Positions 43,439-55,131 of a stretch of DNA of 64,000 bases are shown one piece after another. Within the stretch, counting starts at the first letter, position 1. Each line of letters begins with the position of its first letter. A program made the position numbers and the translations under genes. The notes below the pieces were generated by a model. The model was not told the DNA's origin. It saw only the letters and a list, made by a program, of their open reading frames with translations, and made no database searches. This stretch comes from Tolypocladium sp. Sup5 PDA-1 (taxonomy: Eukaryota; Ascomycota; Sordariomycetes; Hypocreales; Ophiocordycipitaceae). Location: assembly GCA_000750105.3 (NCBI GenBank), contig JPHH03000024.1, forward strand, positions 1 to 64,000, read 5' to 3'.

Positions 43439-43957
43439 ATAGTATAGTATATACTGTCATTTGCCTTTGATGATGTTGCTCTATGCTACTCGCCCTCAGT
43501 TGAGCCGTTGTCGGCTGACATCCTACGTGGTGCTGTCTGCGCGCCATATCCGGCTTTGTAGAGATTTTGACTGACACATTGTACACAAGACTGTGTTCTA
43601 CAGTACTGTACTGTACATACTGTACATAACTACCAAGATGATTGAGAGTTCAGAAGGTTGGCCAATCCGCCATATTTGCCTTTGCTGAGGGTCCACCACG
43701 AGGTGGTAGCTGGAAGACTTCTCTTCCATCCTTGTTACCGCAAATGGCGATGACATCTTGCAACAGCATCCTAGCTCTTACCTAATGGCTTGTTGATAAC
43801 AAACCCTGAACTGCCGTGGGCATAAGATGGACATCGTCTGCCGGTTGCCTGTTCCACCGGGCATGGGAATCGGTAGCTACGGCACTCGGCAATTTCGGCT
43901 TTGCGGCAAGGCTCATCGACTCTCCAGCATTAAGTTCTTGAAGTATCGTCGAAGAAG
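43439..43957. other. Intergenic, with a TAC/GTA repeat
   Basis: No gene. A run of overlapping GTAC palindromes (TACAGTACTGTACTGTACAT) lies at about 43599-43618. Confidence 0.4.
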
Positions 43958-46038
43958 ATGAAGCTTGGTAAATGGGGATTCGCCGCGGGAGCTCTGTTGC
44001 TTTCGTTTGTGCTTGGACTTGGGCAAGACTTGGTCATCCATGCCCAAGAGAAGCGCATCCTCGACGTGGCAGACCTGTGGAGAACGAACGACCACTTCTT
44101 CAGTCGGAGTGTAGAACTACGCTGCCTTTCTACTTCGTTTCGACCGAATATTTCCAAGAGTGTCGCTCCTCTCCCGAGTTTATGGGTCTATTTCGCGACC
44201 CAGTTCTCCGAACAGAGAGAGCCGCGATTAGTTGATCTCAGCAGCATCGAATATGCGTCCAACACCTTCTGGAAAGCATATGAAGAGCAGCCATTGGTAA
44301 AAGGCGAAGTGTCTCCCGTCACCAGCAGGGGCAAGGACACAAGTTGGGGTGCGACTCTTGGCGACGCGGTAGACGCTCTGTCGATCATGGATACGAAGAG
44401 CAACTTCGAGCATGCTGTTAACGCTGCTTATCAAAACAACTCGTTGGTCACCACAAAGGCAAGCCACATGAGCGTGTTTGAGACGACAGTATCCGTGATG
44501 GAAGCTCATTCTACCGACAACGACCTCGACGGCGAGATGAGCATGCTGTCCATGGCTAGCGACGCTGCATGCATGCTCTACCAAGCGCCCTGTTCGCCGT
44601 ATCGGTTGTCAGTTCGAAGCGGCTCACAAGCAATTCATTCGACAATACTCATAGTCAGGCTTAGCTTCGCAAGCATAGAGTTTACGTGGCTTAGCCTCGT
44701 CACAAACATTTTGACATACTTGGACCCCGTCAAGAACATTGGAGACGCAAACGATAGTCAGCACAGCCTCGGAAGCCGAAAGTTTGAGCTCACCAAGTCG
44801 ACGTTGCTCGACTCTAGCGACTCGGTACCCAAGGCCGTGAAGCGAGTGCACGATATATTCGAGAATCCCACCTTTCTGAAGAAGGTACGCGGTGCCGACG
44901 TCAAGAAAGGCGGCCTTGGCTACTGCTGGATCATGGCAGGCCTGAGTGCCATGGCTAACGTCGAAGACGGCATCAAGCGGACGTGCGTCGCGTATGATAT
45001 GAGTAAGCTTACCCGTTTGTCTGGCTCACTGACGACAGTGTATGCTGATGGGGTCGCAGAAATCGGCCTTTATGGCTTCGTCTTTTACAGAGATGGAGAG
45101 TGGATCTACTCCATCATCGACGACAAGCTGCATCTCAAGACCCCGTGTTGGGATTGCCCAAGCATTCAGTGCGACTTGCTGCAGCAGATTGGACGTGAAG
45201 ACGTCGAAAAGGCCTACCGCAAGACGTATCAAACCGGCTCAAAGCCCTCTTCTTTGGGCATTGCAAGGACCAAAACAAAACATGGATGCGGCTCATTCAG
45301 AAGGCGTACGCCAAGGCGCATAGTGACTATGGCTCCCTTCCGGGGGGCTGGATTGGCGAGGGCCTTGAAGACCTCTCCGGCGGCGACCTCCGAACTGCCT
45401 TCGTCAGACATTCTCGACACGTATGAGTTTTGGGACAAGGAAATATCCAAAGTCGACCAGGAGTTTCTGTGTGGCTGCACCACCGGCCTGCTCGAGCATG
45501 TATATGGCCAGCGCGAAGGTTTATGCGAGGCCCACGCCTCCATTGGACTGGAGGCCCGCACGCTCAGTCGGGTCAACGGCTTGTGAAGATTCGTAACTCG
45601 TGGGGAAAGGTAGCAAGGGTTTGTGGCAGGGAGCATGGAATGACGGGTCAAAGGGAAGAGAAGAAGAGGGAAAGGGGGCCCCAAGAAGAGAAAGCCAAGA
45701 AGTCAGAGGATGCCCGGCTTGCTGCGGAGCAAGACGCCTTACAATCCGAGGCAAAGCCTGCGTCCCAGGATTTGGAGCCCTCGGAGACTGAGCCTGTAGA
45801 CGCCACCGAGGCCAAGAATGACGGCACCAATATCTCGGACTCGAGTGGATCGCCTAAAGATACCCTAAAGAGCGAAAGCTCCGTGGTCGTCGTGCCATCT
45901 GACCGCAAAACGCAGGACGTGCCGCCAATTAATGGTCCGCCTCCTCCAGCCCGGCTTAGTTCGCTAAGCCAGAGGCTAAAGACGAGTCTGACGGAAACTC
46001 GTCTGACTCACAAGTTGAGGATGGGGGGAGTTTTATAG
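43958..46038 (+). pseudogene. Calpain-family cysteine protease with several frameshifts
   Basis: A 542-codon frame (43958-45586) has calpain signatures GLGYCWIMAGLSAMAN (Cys), FVFYRDGEWIYSIIDDKL, EKAYRKTY, ILDTYEFWDKEISKVDQEF, then CEAHASIGLEAR (His). The catalytic Asn segment (QRLVKIRNSWGKV) is in another frame from about 45570, and a WQGAWNDGS segment is in a third. Between about 45235 and 45390 the calpain sequence (ALFFGHCKDQNKTW, SLPGGWIGEGLEDLSGG) is in the second frame, so two opposite frameshifts cancel there. The C-terminal frame to 46038 is Glu/Lys/Ser-rich. The first 30 residues are hydrophobic (possible anchor), which is unusual for calpains. Confidence 0.7.
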
Positions 46039-48600
46039 CAGCGACGACTTTACACGAAAACCTCAATTGTCACCCCCACCCGCCTGTCTAGCTTCGGGAC
46101 GATTACGATGGCGAGGAGGACATGCCGGACCCGTGGAACGCAGTCTGCATCTTTGACATCCGCGTCTACTCCAAAATGCTAACCTGCAGCTGTGAACAGA
46201 GATGGAGGGTGGAGAACTGCTCGAGAACGGCATGGGTGAGAAAGGCGAGGCGGATCTCGACAATGCACAAGTCAATACCGCCGGATGGGAAGAAGGTTGA
46301 GATAGAAACGAGTGAAAGATGAGCACAGGACAAAAACAAAGGCGTGTACACGGTCAAAAGTGGCATGAGATTCGAGAAGGCGAGACTGAACACAGCCTGA
46401 CTTCTCAGCATAAATATTCATTCCATCCGTATACTCTTGAACCATTTTCTTCCGGCGCTTGTTTGTGGTCGCCTTTTCGACCGCCGACGGCTTTCTAGTT
46501 TGACTTAGCGGTATACGCCATTTGGCAACTTGGTACGGGGGGCTAGGGGGCGCGGTGCCGTGATTTGGTGGTGTATAAATGGGAGTTGTCGTTGCAAACT
46601 GGACTTGGAATGGGAACCGGGGCGTGTGACGACGCTGACACCGGCGACGCGTTTGACGCTGCCCGAATTGTCCTTGACTCCCTTGAATCCGCACCATATG
46701 AGTTCTTTTTCGTCCAGTCTTCTACGAGTGTCGAGTCTGTCCAGTCGCTTTGATCGCTGTCTGAATCATGCACTCCAGCACAGACTTCTGTCGCGTCTCG
46801 TGCTCCCTCGACCTGAGTTAGAGGCAGAATAGATGTCGCCACTTCGTGCATCTCTGGGCAGTGGTCGTTGATGGCATGGTGCCTTTGCACCGCGTCTTGG
46901 AGAAAGAGGGGATGGAGTCCGGCTGGCCTAGTCCGGGGAGCTGCATAAGAGCTACTTTCGACTGTCTGTGGCTTCGCAAACCACATACCTGCGGCATCCG
47001 GCGGACAATGCCGGGTGGACTGGGCTCGCGGTACATCGGCGTGCTCCGGGGTAGCCTCGGGTACCGGTCTGTATAAAAGTACAAGGTCAAGAAACGCCTG
47101 GGTCGAAGATGGACCACGCTCTAGGAAGGGGCATCGGTGGCGGGCCATGGATCGCAGGGAAATGTTGTGCCTCGTGGCGTGTTGTCGTCTTGAGGACTTT
47201 GGGTGTCCAGTTTCGCGTTAGTTTCTGCAAGGCTAAGGCTGGTATGTGGACTTCCATGAGACTCTTCGCCCTGCCGTGGACTGTCGTCCAATGTTTGAGC
47301 GCCCGTGGAACCCGTGGATGTCGCGATGTCGGGGGCAGGAGGATTTTTGGTTGGAGATTGAACGTCAGCCGCGTGAAAGGTCTGTTGCTCATACTTTTTC
47401 CCTACGGGACTTGCCTCCTGTGCTATCCGAGCGGATCGCCTTGAAACTGGCTTCGAGGATGCTGCGCGTGCTTGTGTGCGTCGATTCTTTGGTGGTTGAC
47501 GTTTCTACGTAACTTTAGTCAACAAATGTCAGTGGCGCAAAGTAAATAACTTACCTTGATGATATTCCTCCACCGCCCGGATCTCAGCCCCGCAGTTCGT
47601 TGTTGGGAATTCGAGCTTGGAGCGTTGTCTGGGAGCGCCTGTGCGACTAAGCCAGCGAACCAAAGGCCAAGGTTGTAAAGCTCACCACAACGATGCAGCT
47701 CAAATCCTGGCATTTAGGCTCTTGGGGAGCTGTAACAGTGACGTCTGCTGCGGTCTCCTGCGTCGAACCTGACGACGGCTGAGCCAGTCGAACCTCGCTA
47801 TTGCCCAAATCTCCTGAACAGGAGTTCTTCGGAAGCTGTCGTTGTCGAACTGGCATTTTTCGTGATGAACCGCGCCGGAACGATTTGGACGGGCGTGCAA
47901 CGAGGCCCAATGGCACAGCCGACTCCATGTTTCGGAACCTCGCCTCCGCAACTAAGGAGAAAGACGGGACGAAGTATAGGCAACGATCAAGCCAAAGTTA
48001 GGAAAAGTGTTCTGTGCAACGGACCGCAAAAAGAGGCTTAACGGCTGAGGTGAAGGCAGTTCTTCTAGCCGCATTACAGCGACCAGTGACGCTCCATGCA
48101 CAAGCCGAATTTTTGCGCGGGTGAAAGCCCTAGTGCTGACCCCTGTGTGATGGGCAGCATCCCTCGTCAAATGCTTGTCGCCGTCAGGGATCCCAACATT
48201 GACCAAACAGGCACTTCCTCTGTGGCGTCATTTGAATGAATGGCTCAAATACAGTCATCACAAACTCTTAAGACGTAGGGACGGGTCTTGGCTGCTTTAC
48301 CTTCCGGTAGGAAAAGCCCAATGACGAAGCACACCAATAGGCACAGCTAGGAAGCCTATCGGGACGGGGTGTTTTACGTCCATCTGGTGGTTGGGGCAAA
48401 TCAGCCCAGAAGGAGGCGGAAGAAGGAGAGCAGTGAGCAGAGCCCGCCGACGCAGGTACAGAGAACCTGGTGTGACTGAGGGACCAGCCTTGGTGTCCAG
48501 CTGCAGGACCTTGCCACGACAAAGCGCAAGGGCCAGGGTTACGCCCCAGAAGCTTACCAGTACGGATCAGCCGCGGGACCATGCAACCCCACCCTCACTG
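46039..48600. other. Gene-poor stretch, one possible small gene
   Basis: A 201-codon minus frame (47148-46543) is Ser/Ala/Pro-rich with a short acidic run (DSDSDQSDWTDS) and could encode a disordered protein, but no homologue comes to mind and its start is uncertain. Other frames are short and overlap. Confidence 0.25.
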
Positions 48601-48610
48601 GTAGGGCGGC

Positions 48611-48641
48611 GGAGCCAATCGGCGCTGCCGGACAGCCCATG
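48611..48641. repeat. Short dispersed repeat, copy 1
   Basis: GGAGCCAATCGGCGCTG followed by ACAGCCCATG. The same two blocks with the same spacing occur at 53280-53310. Confidence 0.5.
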
Positions 48642-49053
48642 GTCTTTCCCAATTTGGCAATATCGGCCTGCGGTGTCTTGGCCAGTGGCGGGATCAAAGA
48701 AGAGGGGCGTGAGTTGCAACGACTCGGACTCTTCGAAAGGCTGAGTGTTCCTACGCACATCGACGATTGATGGGGTTCCACGGGCACACCTGTTCACTCC
48801 TAGAGCCTATTGAATGCCGACCCAAATTGTATAAAACTCATCATTGTCTGTACTGACTGATAGTCTAAGAGCTGCCGCCTCTCATTTCTTGGGTTGGTCC
48901 GGTCGCGCCGTACCGAGGGTATCCCAACAGCCCGTTTCCGGAGACCAGTAATAATGCAAGACGGTGGAGTCAGTGGGGGGTCCGTGCAGCTTGTTTGTTC
49001 CCACCCACTTGTTCGCGCTCCACTGCGACAGTGTCGACAATCGCAAGCTTTAC

Positions 49054-49065
49054 TGTAATATAGCA
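49054..49065. repeat. Left target-site duplication of the truncated LINE
   Basis: TGTAATATAGCA, identical to 50558-50569 at the other end of the insertion. Confidence 0.7.
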
Positions 49066-50557
49066 GGGCTATCAAGATGTGGACTGACCTTCACACCTTG
49101 CCGGCTACCAATCCACTCCGCAACGCTACATCCCGAATCCGAAAGTTCAGAAGATATAGCCGCTCACCATTTTACGAGATAGCAACGGCACTCAATGAGA
49201 TACCGGTTGACGAACTGGAAACGATCAATCCGTTCACATTAGCGCCGTGGGCAGATCGAGTGCAAACCATGGTTGACGACGAAGACAGGACAGAGACGAT
49301 GGGGGCGGATCTGGGCTGGGCAGTACGTATTGCTGTGAGCAGCTCGGCGCGAAACGGAGTGGTAGGAGTTGGTGCGGTGATCGAGCTCCCTGCATCGGTG
49401 CAAGAAGGACCAAATTTTGAACGGTTTTCGTTTACGCTCGGCATGAGATCGGAACAAAATCCGTTCTCGGGGGAGCTGGCAGCCATGGCGTACGCGCTCA
49501 AGCATTTGCCAGAGCTGAGGTATCGCAGTATGGTGATACTGACAAGCAACAAAGCAGCCGTGCTCACACTGCGAAATCCCCGCCAACAATCCGGACAAGA
49601 GTACGTTGGATGTATATACGACGCTATCTATGTATTGAAAAACAAAGGAAACACGGTGGCGACCGTATGGGTACCCGCCAGCGCCGAACATGAACTCCTG
49701 AAAGCGGCCAAAGAAGAAGCGCGAGATGCTACCCAGCAGGGCGCTATTCCGGTTACAAAGTTCCCCGGAATGCGGTCGACGACACTCAACAGGGCACGAT
49801 CACAACACAAGATAGACAGACGCTTGCCAGATGATGTCGGAAAACACTCGAAAAGAGTCGATGCTGCATTACCAGGCAAACACACTCGACAGCTGTACGA
49901 CAAATTGTCATAGAAAGAAGCGAGCGTCCTGGCCCAGCTCAGGACGGGCATGGCGCGGCTAAACGGCTACCTTTACAACATAAAAGCATCAGAGACTCAG
50001 CAGTGCGCATGCGGGCAAGCGAGAGAGACGGTCGACCACTTCCTATTCCGGTGCAGGAAGTGGACGGCACACCGAGCCGAGATGCTGCAGTGCACCGATA
50101 CACAGAGAGGAAACGTATCGTTCTACCTGGGTGGAAAAGCACCATCCGACGATGCGAAATGGACGCCCAACATGAATGCAGTCAACGCAACAATACGATT
50201 TGCGATAGCGACAGGTCGACTCGACAACACACAACGTTGAAGGCCACAACACCTCACCTTCCCCACTAACCCACCCCACTTCAAACACCTCGTGCCTTGG
50301 ATAGCAGGCGCCGCTTCAGTCGCCGTAGATAGGACTCTGAACACTTGGAGAACAGCCTTCAAGTCAGCTTGCTAATAATGTAAAACCCACGAGACCCCGC
50401 GGAGAAATGGAAAACGAAGAGGCAAAAGCAGAAACGGACGCTGTACGGTATGGGCTTTTAGGAGATCATGACAAAGCTTGGGAAATGTAATGTAGATCAT
50501 CAATAGTTGCCCTTTCGGCTCAGCCGCCGGGCGTAATAAATTGTGTGTGTGTGTGTG
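49066..50557 (+). mobile_element. 5'-truncated LINE insertion (Tad-clade, different lineage)
   Basis: The insertion begins inside ORF2 just before RNase H and ends with a 3' UTR, a hairpin (CGGCTCAGCCG, 50516-50526), AATAAA-like TAATAAA and (GT)n. A perfect 12-bp duplication flanks it. 5' truncation with a simple-repeat 3' tail is the usual product of incomplete target-primed reverse transcription. Confidence 0.8.
49077..50240 (+). pseudogene. LINE ORF2 C-terminus: RNase H and zinc finger, one stop
   Basis: From MWTDLHTLPATNPLRNATS the frame holds an RNase H-like domain (WAVRIAVSSSARNGVVGVGA, SGELAAMAYALKHLPELRYRS, VILTSNKAAVLTL, VPASAEHELLKAAKEEA) in which the usual Asp residues are partly replaced. 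After TAG at 49911-49913 (expected Trp) the same frame continues with CACGQARETVDHFLFRC, RKWTAHRAEML and IRFAIATGRLD, the C-terminal zinc-finger region. Typical of one Tad lineage in Sordariomycetes. Confidence 0.75.
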
Positions 50558-50569
50558 TGTAATATAGCA
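50558..50569. repeat. Right target-site duplication of the truncated LINE
   Basis: Second copy of TGTAATATAGCA, directly after the (GT)n tail (the first T and G are shared with the tail). Confidence 0.7.
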
Positions 50570-51663
50570 CTGCATCGTCAAATATCATGACGAACAGCAC
50601 AGACCAAGGGTAGTGTGCAATCGCAGTGTAAAGGTGATTTAACTCTCACAGGTCACTCACCCGATGTGTTGACCCGCTAGTCGTCGATACGCGCTCAACT
50701 ACTCTGGGCCGCCCGAATAAGGTGATAAACGCAAATCACTTCTTACATGCTTGTTGTGGCACTGAAGACGGCTACCAGTTCTGATCTGTGGCCAGCCAGA
50801 CACCGAGTTCCTCTACGCAAGCCTGCACGAGGAAGAATCTATCATCCTCGAATCAGCAAACACTCACTAGAGGCATCGAAATCTGATCTCTCTTGTGCGG
50901 AAATGCGGCGCGATGCACGCTGATGAGATGTAGTCTTGGGCGCTGGCGCGCAGCCTTGTTCATTCTGCCCTATGCAAGGAACTACCTTTCTGCATCCACA
51001 GACACGCACACAGCAAATTCTCTCGCCGCGATTCATGGAAAGCCTTAAAAGCATTAGCAAAACCCTTATGAGCACACAGAGTCTGAATGGAACCATTCTC
51101 TCGCCTCTGGCAGCGACCGACACCAGCACTGCATTGGCGTGCATGAGGCGTGCCGAAGAGACGGCGTTTGGCAGCTGGCTCTGTGGCGTGGACTTGTGTT
51201 CCGCGAGACTAGATGCTAAACATCACGATTTCGTGATGGGTCGACGGCTGTAGGCTTCATTCCCCCTGGGGCATGTGCTTTGAGCCGCAATCAAGAAGAG
51301 ATGACATGACTAGCACGGCAGAGAAGAGCAAGAGGGTACAGAGGAGAACGCAGATACAGCTGGACCAGGTGAGTATTGGGATCCAGAGAATATAACTCAG
51401 ACAGCGCGGCAATACTGGACGTCAGATAGGATGATGTAGCAACAAAGGAACAAAGCGCCTCTGCGTTGGCCGTACGTCGACTCAGCATTGGAATGCGATG
51501 GGTACCTAGTGTAAAGACAACCAGGGCCTCCATTCTTTTAATGTACGCCATACCCAAAGATGCAGGAACGCGTGGAACAGTCGGCTTAAATAAACCTCGT
51601 CGGGTGGATGGCACAGTAAGACTCCCCGGAGACAGTTAGTTCGTTGAGGCTATGCTATTTCAA
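50570..51663. other. No supportable gene
   Basis: A 105-codon plus frame (50936-51253) with scattered Cys has no recognised motif. Nothing else is supported. Confidence 0.3.
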
Positions 51664-52680
51664 CTATTTCGGTACATCGGTATCGTTGTACATCAACGCT
51701 GTCTCTTCCGGAATTGTAACAAGACCATCACCGTAAAGCTGACCTCGTAGATCATATATGTTTCGAAGAACCGTTGAGTATTTGGAATCGGAACATTTCT
51801 GGAACCCTGACAGAGCCCAGCCGTAATACTCTTCTGCTTTATCTAGCCATCCCAGATCAGCATAGCAGCGGGCAAGATTGTTGATGGCTCCAAGACTTGA
51901 GGGATGGCTCCATCCTAGTTGGCGCTGATATCCATCTACTGCCTGCTGAAACATCTCCTCAGCACGTTGTAGCTTCTGCTTGAGCAGCTGCTGATCTTCT
52001 TGTAGCTTCGACTGGTTAGCGAAGAGAACGCCGAGGTTGTTGACAACGTCAAGAGTAGACGGATGATTTCCTCCGAGCCTTTCTTCATATCCTGCCAAAG
52101 CCGTTCGATACATTTCCTCTGCCTCTTCTAACCTCCCCTGACTTCTGCAAAGCATGCCGAAGTTATTGTACACCCGGAAAATGGACGTGTCACCTCGTTC
52201 TGTTTTTCTGGCTTGTAAAGCCTGCTGATACATTGCCTCTGCCTTCTCGACTCTCCCTTGTTCGGCGTAGAGTAGACCCAGGCTATTCAAAACGTCTAGA
52301 GCTAACGGGTCGTGCGGTCCAAGTTCTTTAATGTAGCCTTCTAGAACACTTTGATACATTTCTTCACTTCTTTTGAGCCGACCCTGCGCTGCGTAGACGA
52401 TGCCCAAGTTATTCATGACCATATATTTTAGCATGCGAGATCGTTCTTCCAGGTTTGTAGAGCGAGATAGAACCTGCAGAACCTGCAGGTACATCGACTC
52501 GGCTTCTTTCAGCCTATTCTGCTCGGCGTCATGAACACCAACGTTGTTCATCGCCTCGAGTGTGTCTATATCGTGAGCCTCGAGGTCGCTCTGAGATCCG
52601 AGGTGGACAACTTCGCCTGCGGACTGCCTATCGCAGACAAGATCCTGTTGCCTGTCCTCTTCATTCGTCATCTGCGGCAA
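51664..52680 (-). CDS. Kinesin-light-chain-type TPR protein
   Basis: 338 codons, one exon. At least five 42-residue TPR units of the kinesin-light-chain type (for example LGIVYAAQGRLKRSEEMYQSVLEGY, LGLLYAEQGRVEKAEAMYQQAL, FGMLCRSQGRLEEAEEMYRTALAGYEE). Each ends in 'HPSTL..VNNLG'-like linkers. In filamentous fungi this repeat type is commonly the C-terminal sensor of NB-ARC (NLR-like) proteins, so this may be a stand-alone or truncated version. No nucleotide-binding domain is found nearby. Start at 52680 is the first in-frame ATG with the acidic N-terminus; the frame looks intact. Confidence 0.7.
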   Translation of the reverse strand: MPQMTNEEDRQQDLVCDRQSAGEVVHLGSQSDLEAHDIDTLEAMNNVGVHDAEQNRLKEAESMYLQVLQVLSRSTNLEERSRMLKYMVMNNLGIVYAAQGRLKRSEEMYQSVLEGYIKELGPHDPLALDVLNSLGLLYAEQGRVEKAEAMYQQALQARKTERGDTSIFRVYNNFGMLCRSQGRLEEAEEMYRTALAGYEERLGGNHPSTLDVVNNLGVLFANQSKLQEDQQLLKQKLQRAEEMFQQAVDGYQRQLGWSHPSSLGAINNLARCYADLGWLDKAEEYYGWALSGFQKCSDSKYSTVLRNIYDLRGQLYGDGLVTIPEETALMYNDTDVPK

Positions 52681-53468
52681 GGTCTGGAATAAAGATGAAG
52701 GACTTGCGACCGGGCTGCCTAGCTACCAAGAGCTTTGTCCACATTATATACTCAACTATATCCGAGAAGTAAGGCTGGAAGAGTGGTTAATGCGGGAAAC
52801 ATGAAGCGATAAGTAGCTGCATCAGGAGCCGGAGTGAAAAGGGCCAGTCCCAGCCACAGCAAGGGTAAGTGGGAGACGAATATAGCATGATCAGGCGAAC
52901 CGGACAAAACTGCGGTGCATGGTGACACATCGGGTCTATTCTGTTTCTGGGCGGCTTATGGCTGCGACGCCTGCCTTTCGTCTCTAACCTTAAACCTGCG
53001 AAAGTCCAGTATGTTGAAACCTACGTTCATCGGCTTAGGGGCAGTGTCCTTCCTTAAAAGTCACGCATCGGTTCCCTACGCAACACCGCTGCTCTTGCAA
53101 TTATGAAACTAGTTGCCTAGCTGCATGGTTGATGTTCTCATGGCCGGCCTAAAGAATACCCAGCGTAGTAGTTAGATCAAGTGTTGATTGTCGTAGACCG
53201 TGATAACGGTCGGAACTTAGCGATCCAGCTCGATATCACGGCAATTATGGATCTGCCAGGCGCCAGACGGGGTGGTGGTGGAGCCAATCGGCGCTGTCGC
53301 ACAGCCCATGTGCGGCATATGAGTGAAGCCAATCTTGATTGTTCGCTGTGCTGTTTGGGCGGAAGTAGCGTATAGTCGGAAAACAGGAGGAAGCAGATTC
53401 GGTACCTGTTAAACTCTTATAAGCTAGTCCGCCCACGAGCATGTTCTTTTGCACTGGAACAACAAAGT
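52681..53468. other. Intergenic region between TPR and F-box genes
   Basis: Divergent promoters of the two genes probably lie here; no specific element recognised. The second copy of the 48611 repeat sits at 53280-53310. Confidence 0.3.
53280..53310. repeat. Short dispersed repeat, copy 2
   Basis: GGAGCCAATCGGCGCTG and ACAGCCCATG at the same spacing as at 48611-48641. Confidence 0.5.
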
Positions 53469-54146
53469 ATGGGCCGCCTTTCTGAGTTGCCAATTGAGCT
53501 TTTGCACAGCGTCACCTCGCACCTTTCCCTCCGTGACAAAGCTAGGTATATACGCACCCATAGGAATGCCAAAAACGAATTCTACCCTGGCCACATCGAG
53601 GGCATCCATATCTGGGACAAGATTTTCAAGTCTAGAAGCCCCTGGATGGAGAAAGTTCTGTCCCTAGGCATGCATCCCGTTTTGGTCGGACGCGATCTCG
53701 TAAATCTAGACCGTATTGATGGGGAGAAATCGAAACTCCCCTACATAGCACTCGTTTTGGCTCAGCCTGAAGGCTGTCAAGTCGACACATCACATACGGA
53801 TTTGCTACTATCTTCTCTGTGCTCCAATAAATATTCCGTGGTCGACATGGAAGTGAATTTTCCGGGTTTCACACTGCATGTTGGGAACATTCTTCAAGGT
53901 CAAGTGGACTTGGCCGACCCGGGGAGGCTACTAGAAGAAGAGAGCAACGTCACCCGACTGGTGTTCTGGAAGGGGAGATCAACCGACATCTGTACTACAA
54001 AAGCTCTCGTACGTCAGGGCTATGTAGTTGTTACCTGCAGTGAGGGTGACAGATTGCTTGTTTGGGTCTTTTTCCGAAGCACCAGTGAACCTAGCTACAG
54101 ACGGTTCTTCGGCAGACCTCGACCACAAAGGCCTAGGAGGAGTTAA
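53469..54146 (+). CDS. F-box-like protein
   Basis: 225 codons. LSELPIELLHSVTSHLSLRDKARYIRTHR at residues 4-32 is an F-box-like start. The rest has no recognised repeats. HVGNILQGQVDLADPGRLL and a Trp/Phe-containing segment occur later, and the tail is Arg/Pro-rich. The frame is intact. F-box proteins recruit substrates to SCF ubiquitin ligases. Confidence 0.6.
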   Translation: MGRLSELPIELLHSVTSHLSLRDKARYIRTHRNAKNEFYPGHIEGIHIWDKIFKSRSPWMEKVLSLGMHPVLVGRDLVNLDRIDGEKSKLPYIALVLAQPEGCQVDTSHTDLLLSSLCSNKYSVVDMEVNFPGFTLHVGNILQGQVDLADPGRLLEEESNVTRLVFWKGRSTDICTTKALVRQGYVVVTCSEGDRLLVWVFFRSTSEPSYRRFFGRPRPQRPRRS

Positions 54147-54151
54147 TATAC

Positions 54152-54753
54152 GTGGACTTCAGTAGAGCTCACGCGGAGATAGCTAGTCCGATTCTAGATA
54201 TTGCTAAAGCTCCAATTGTTTACACACTTTCATACGACGAGCTTTTATCGGTCGCCGCGGCCACGGCAGTTGTGATTCATGCTGTTGCAGGAACGACCGA
54301 CATACTCTCGGTGGGCATAATAGGTTATGGCAAAATGATCATAAAATGAATGAAAAAATGGTTCAAAAACAATGGGTGTTGTATAGGTTTATCTGCTTGC
54401 GAGAGCGCACTTCATTCCAAGACGAGCTGAGCCTGGATGGCAGGATGCTCTACTTTCTTCCGTTCCTTGGTGACCAACAAAACTCGTCCATCAATGTTCT
54501 GGCCATCGTCGCGTCCCTCTCGCCCGTCCACCCACACGAGTTTGCGCTGACGGTGGCTGGCGCGGTGCTCTTGATCGGGGTGCGGAATAAAGTGAGGGAG
54601 ATTAAGGAGTGGTGGTCGAAGACGGAGGCTACGGACCTGAGCATTGCCGGCCTGAGGCTGTCATTGGCTGTAATACTATTATGTGTGAAGCACGTTAGAA
54701 TAGCCCACCCGGCTGCAGTCAAGGACTTGGTGCTTACAACCCCTTACCCCTAG
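54152..54753 (+). CDS. Two short overlapping hypothetical frames
   Basis: 54152-54349 (65 codons) and 54346-54753 (135 codons) overlap by ATGA. The second includes a hydrophobic segment (HEFALTVAGAVLLIGV) and another (SLAVILLCVKHVRI). No homology recognised. They may be a frameshifted gene with two membrane segments or chance frames. Confidence 0.3.
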
Positions 54754-55131
54754 GGATGCGGGCAATAAGGGAATTGAGGACGGTTCTACTGTTTAGCGGG
54801 AAGGGCCCGAGGTGGCCGGAATGGCCACGGCAGTATTTAAACCTCCACTTACGGCGAAATGCAAGCGATAGTCACAGGGTCACAATGTTCTGCCAAGATT
54901 AGCGCAGGACGCCGAAAAGGTTGAATGGAGGTTATCGGCTGCTAACCTGGGCAATGGATGTTAGCAACCCTTGTATAAAGCGCTCATCCGTTCTAATGTG
55001 GTAATAAACATTTCGAAACTGAATCTGGCAGGCAGTTTAACTTTAAGGCAAGATGAGCGTGAGTTGCAAGGAATCGAATATTCCACAAAAATGCGGCCGA
55101 GGTACATATACGTTATGCTGACGGCAGATAG
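54754..55131. other. Intergenic, start of the 55-63 kb gene block
   Basis: No gene. ATGAGCGTGAGTTGC at 55052 could open a first exon of the coiled-coil gene, but no splice pair keeps the frame. Confidence 0.3.

Noticed and set aside
54346..54349. ATGA overlap as evidence of coupled translation
   Set aside because: Both frames are of doubtful coding status, so the overlap may be chance, unlike in the LINE.
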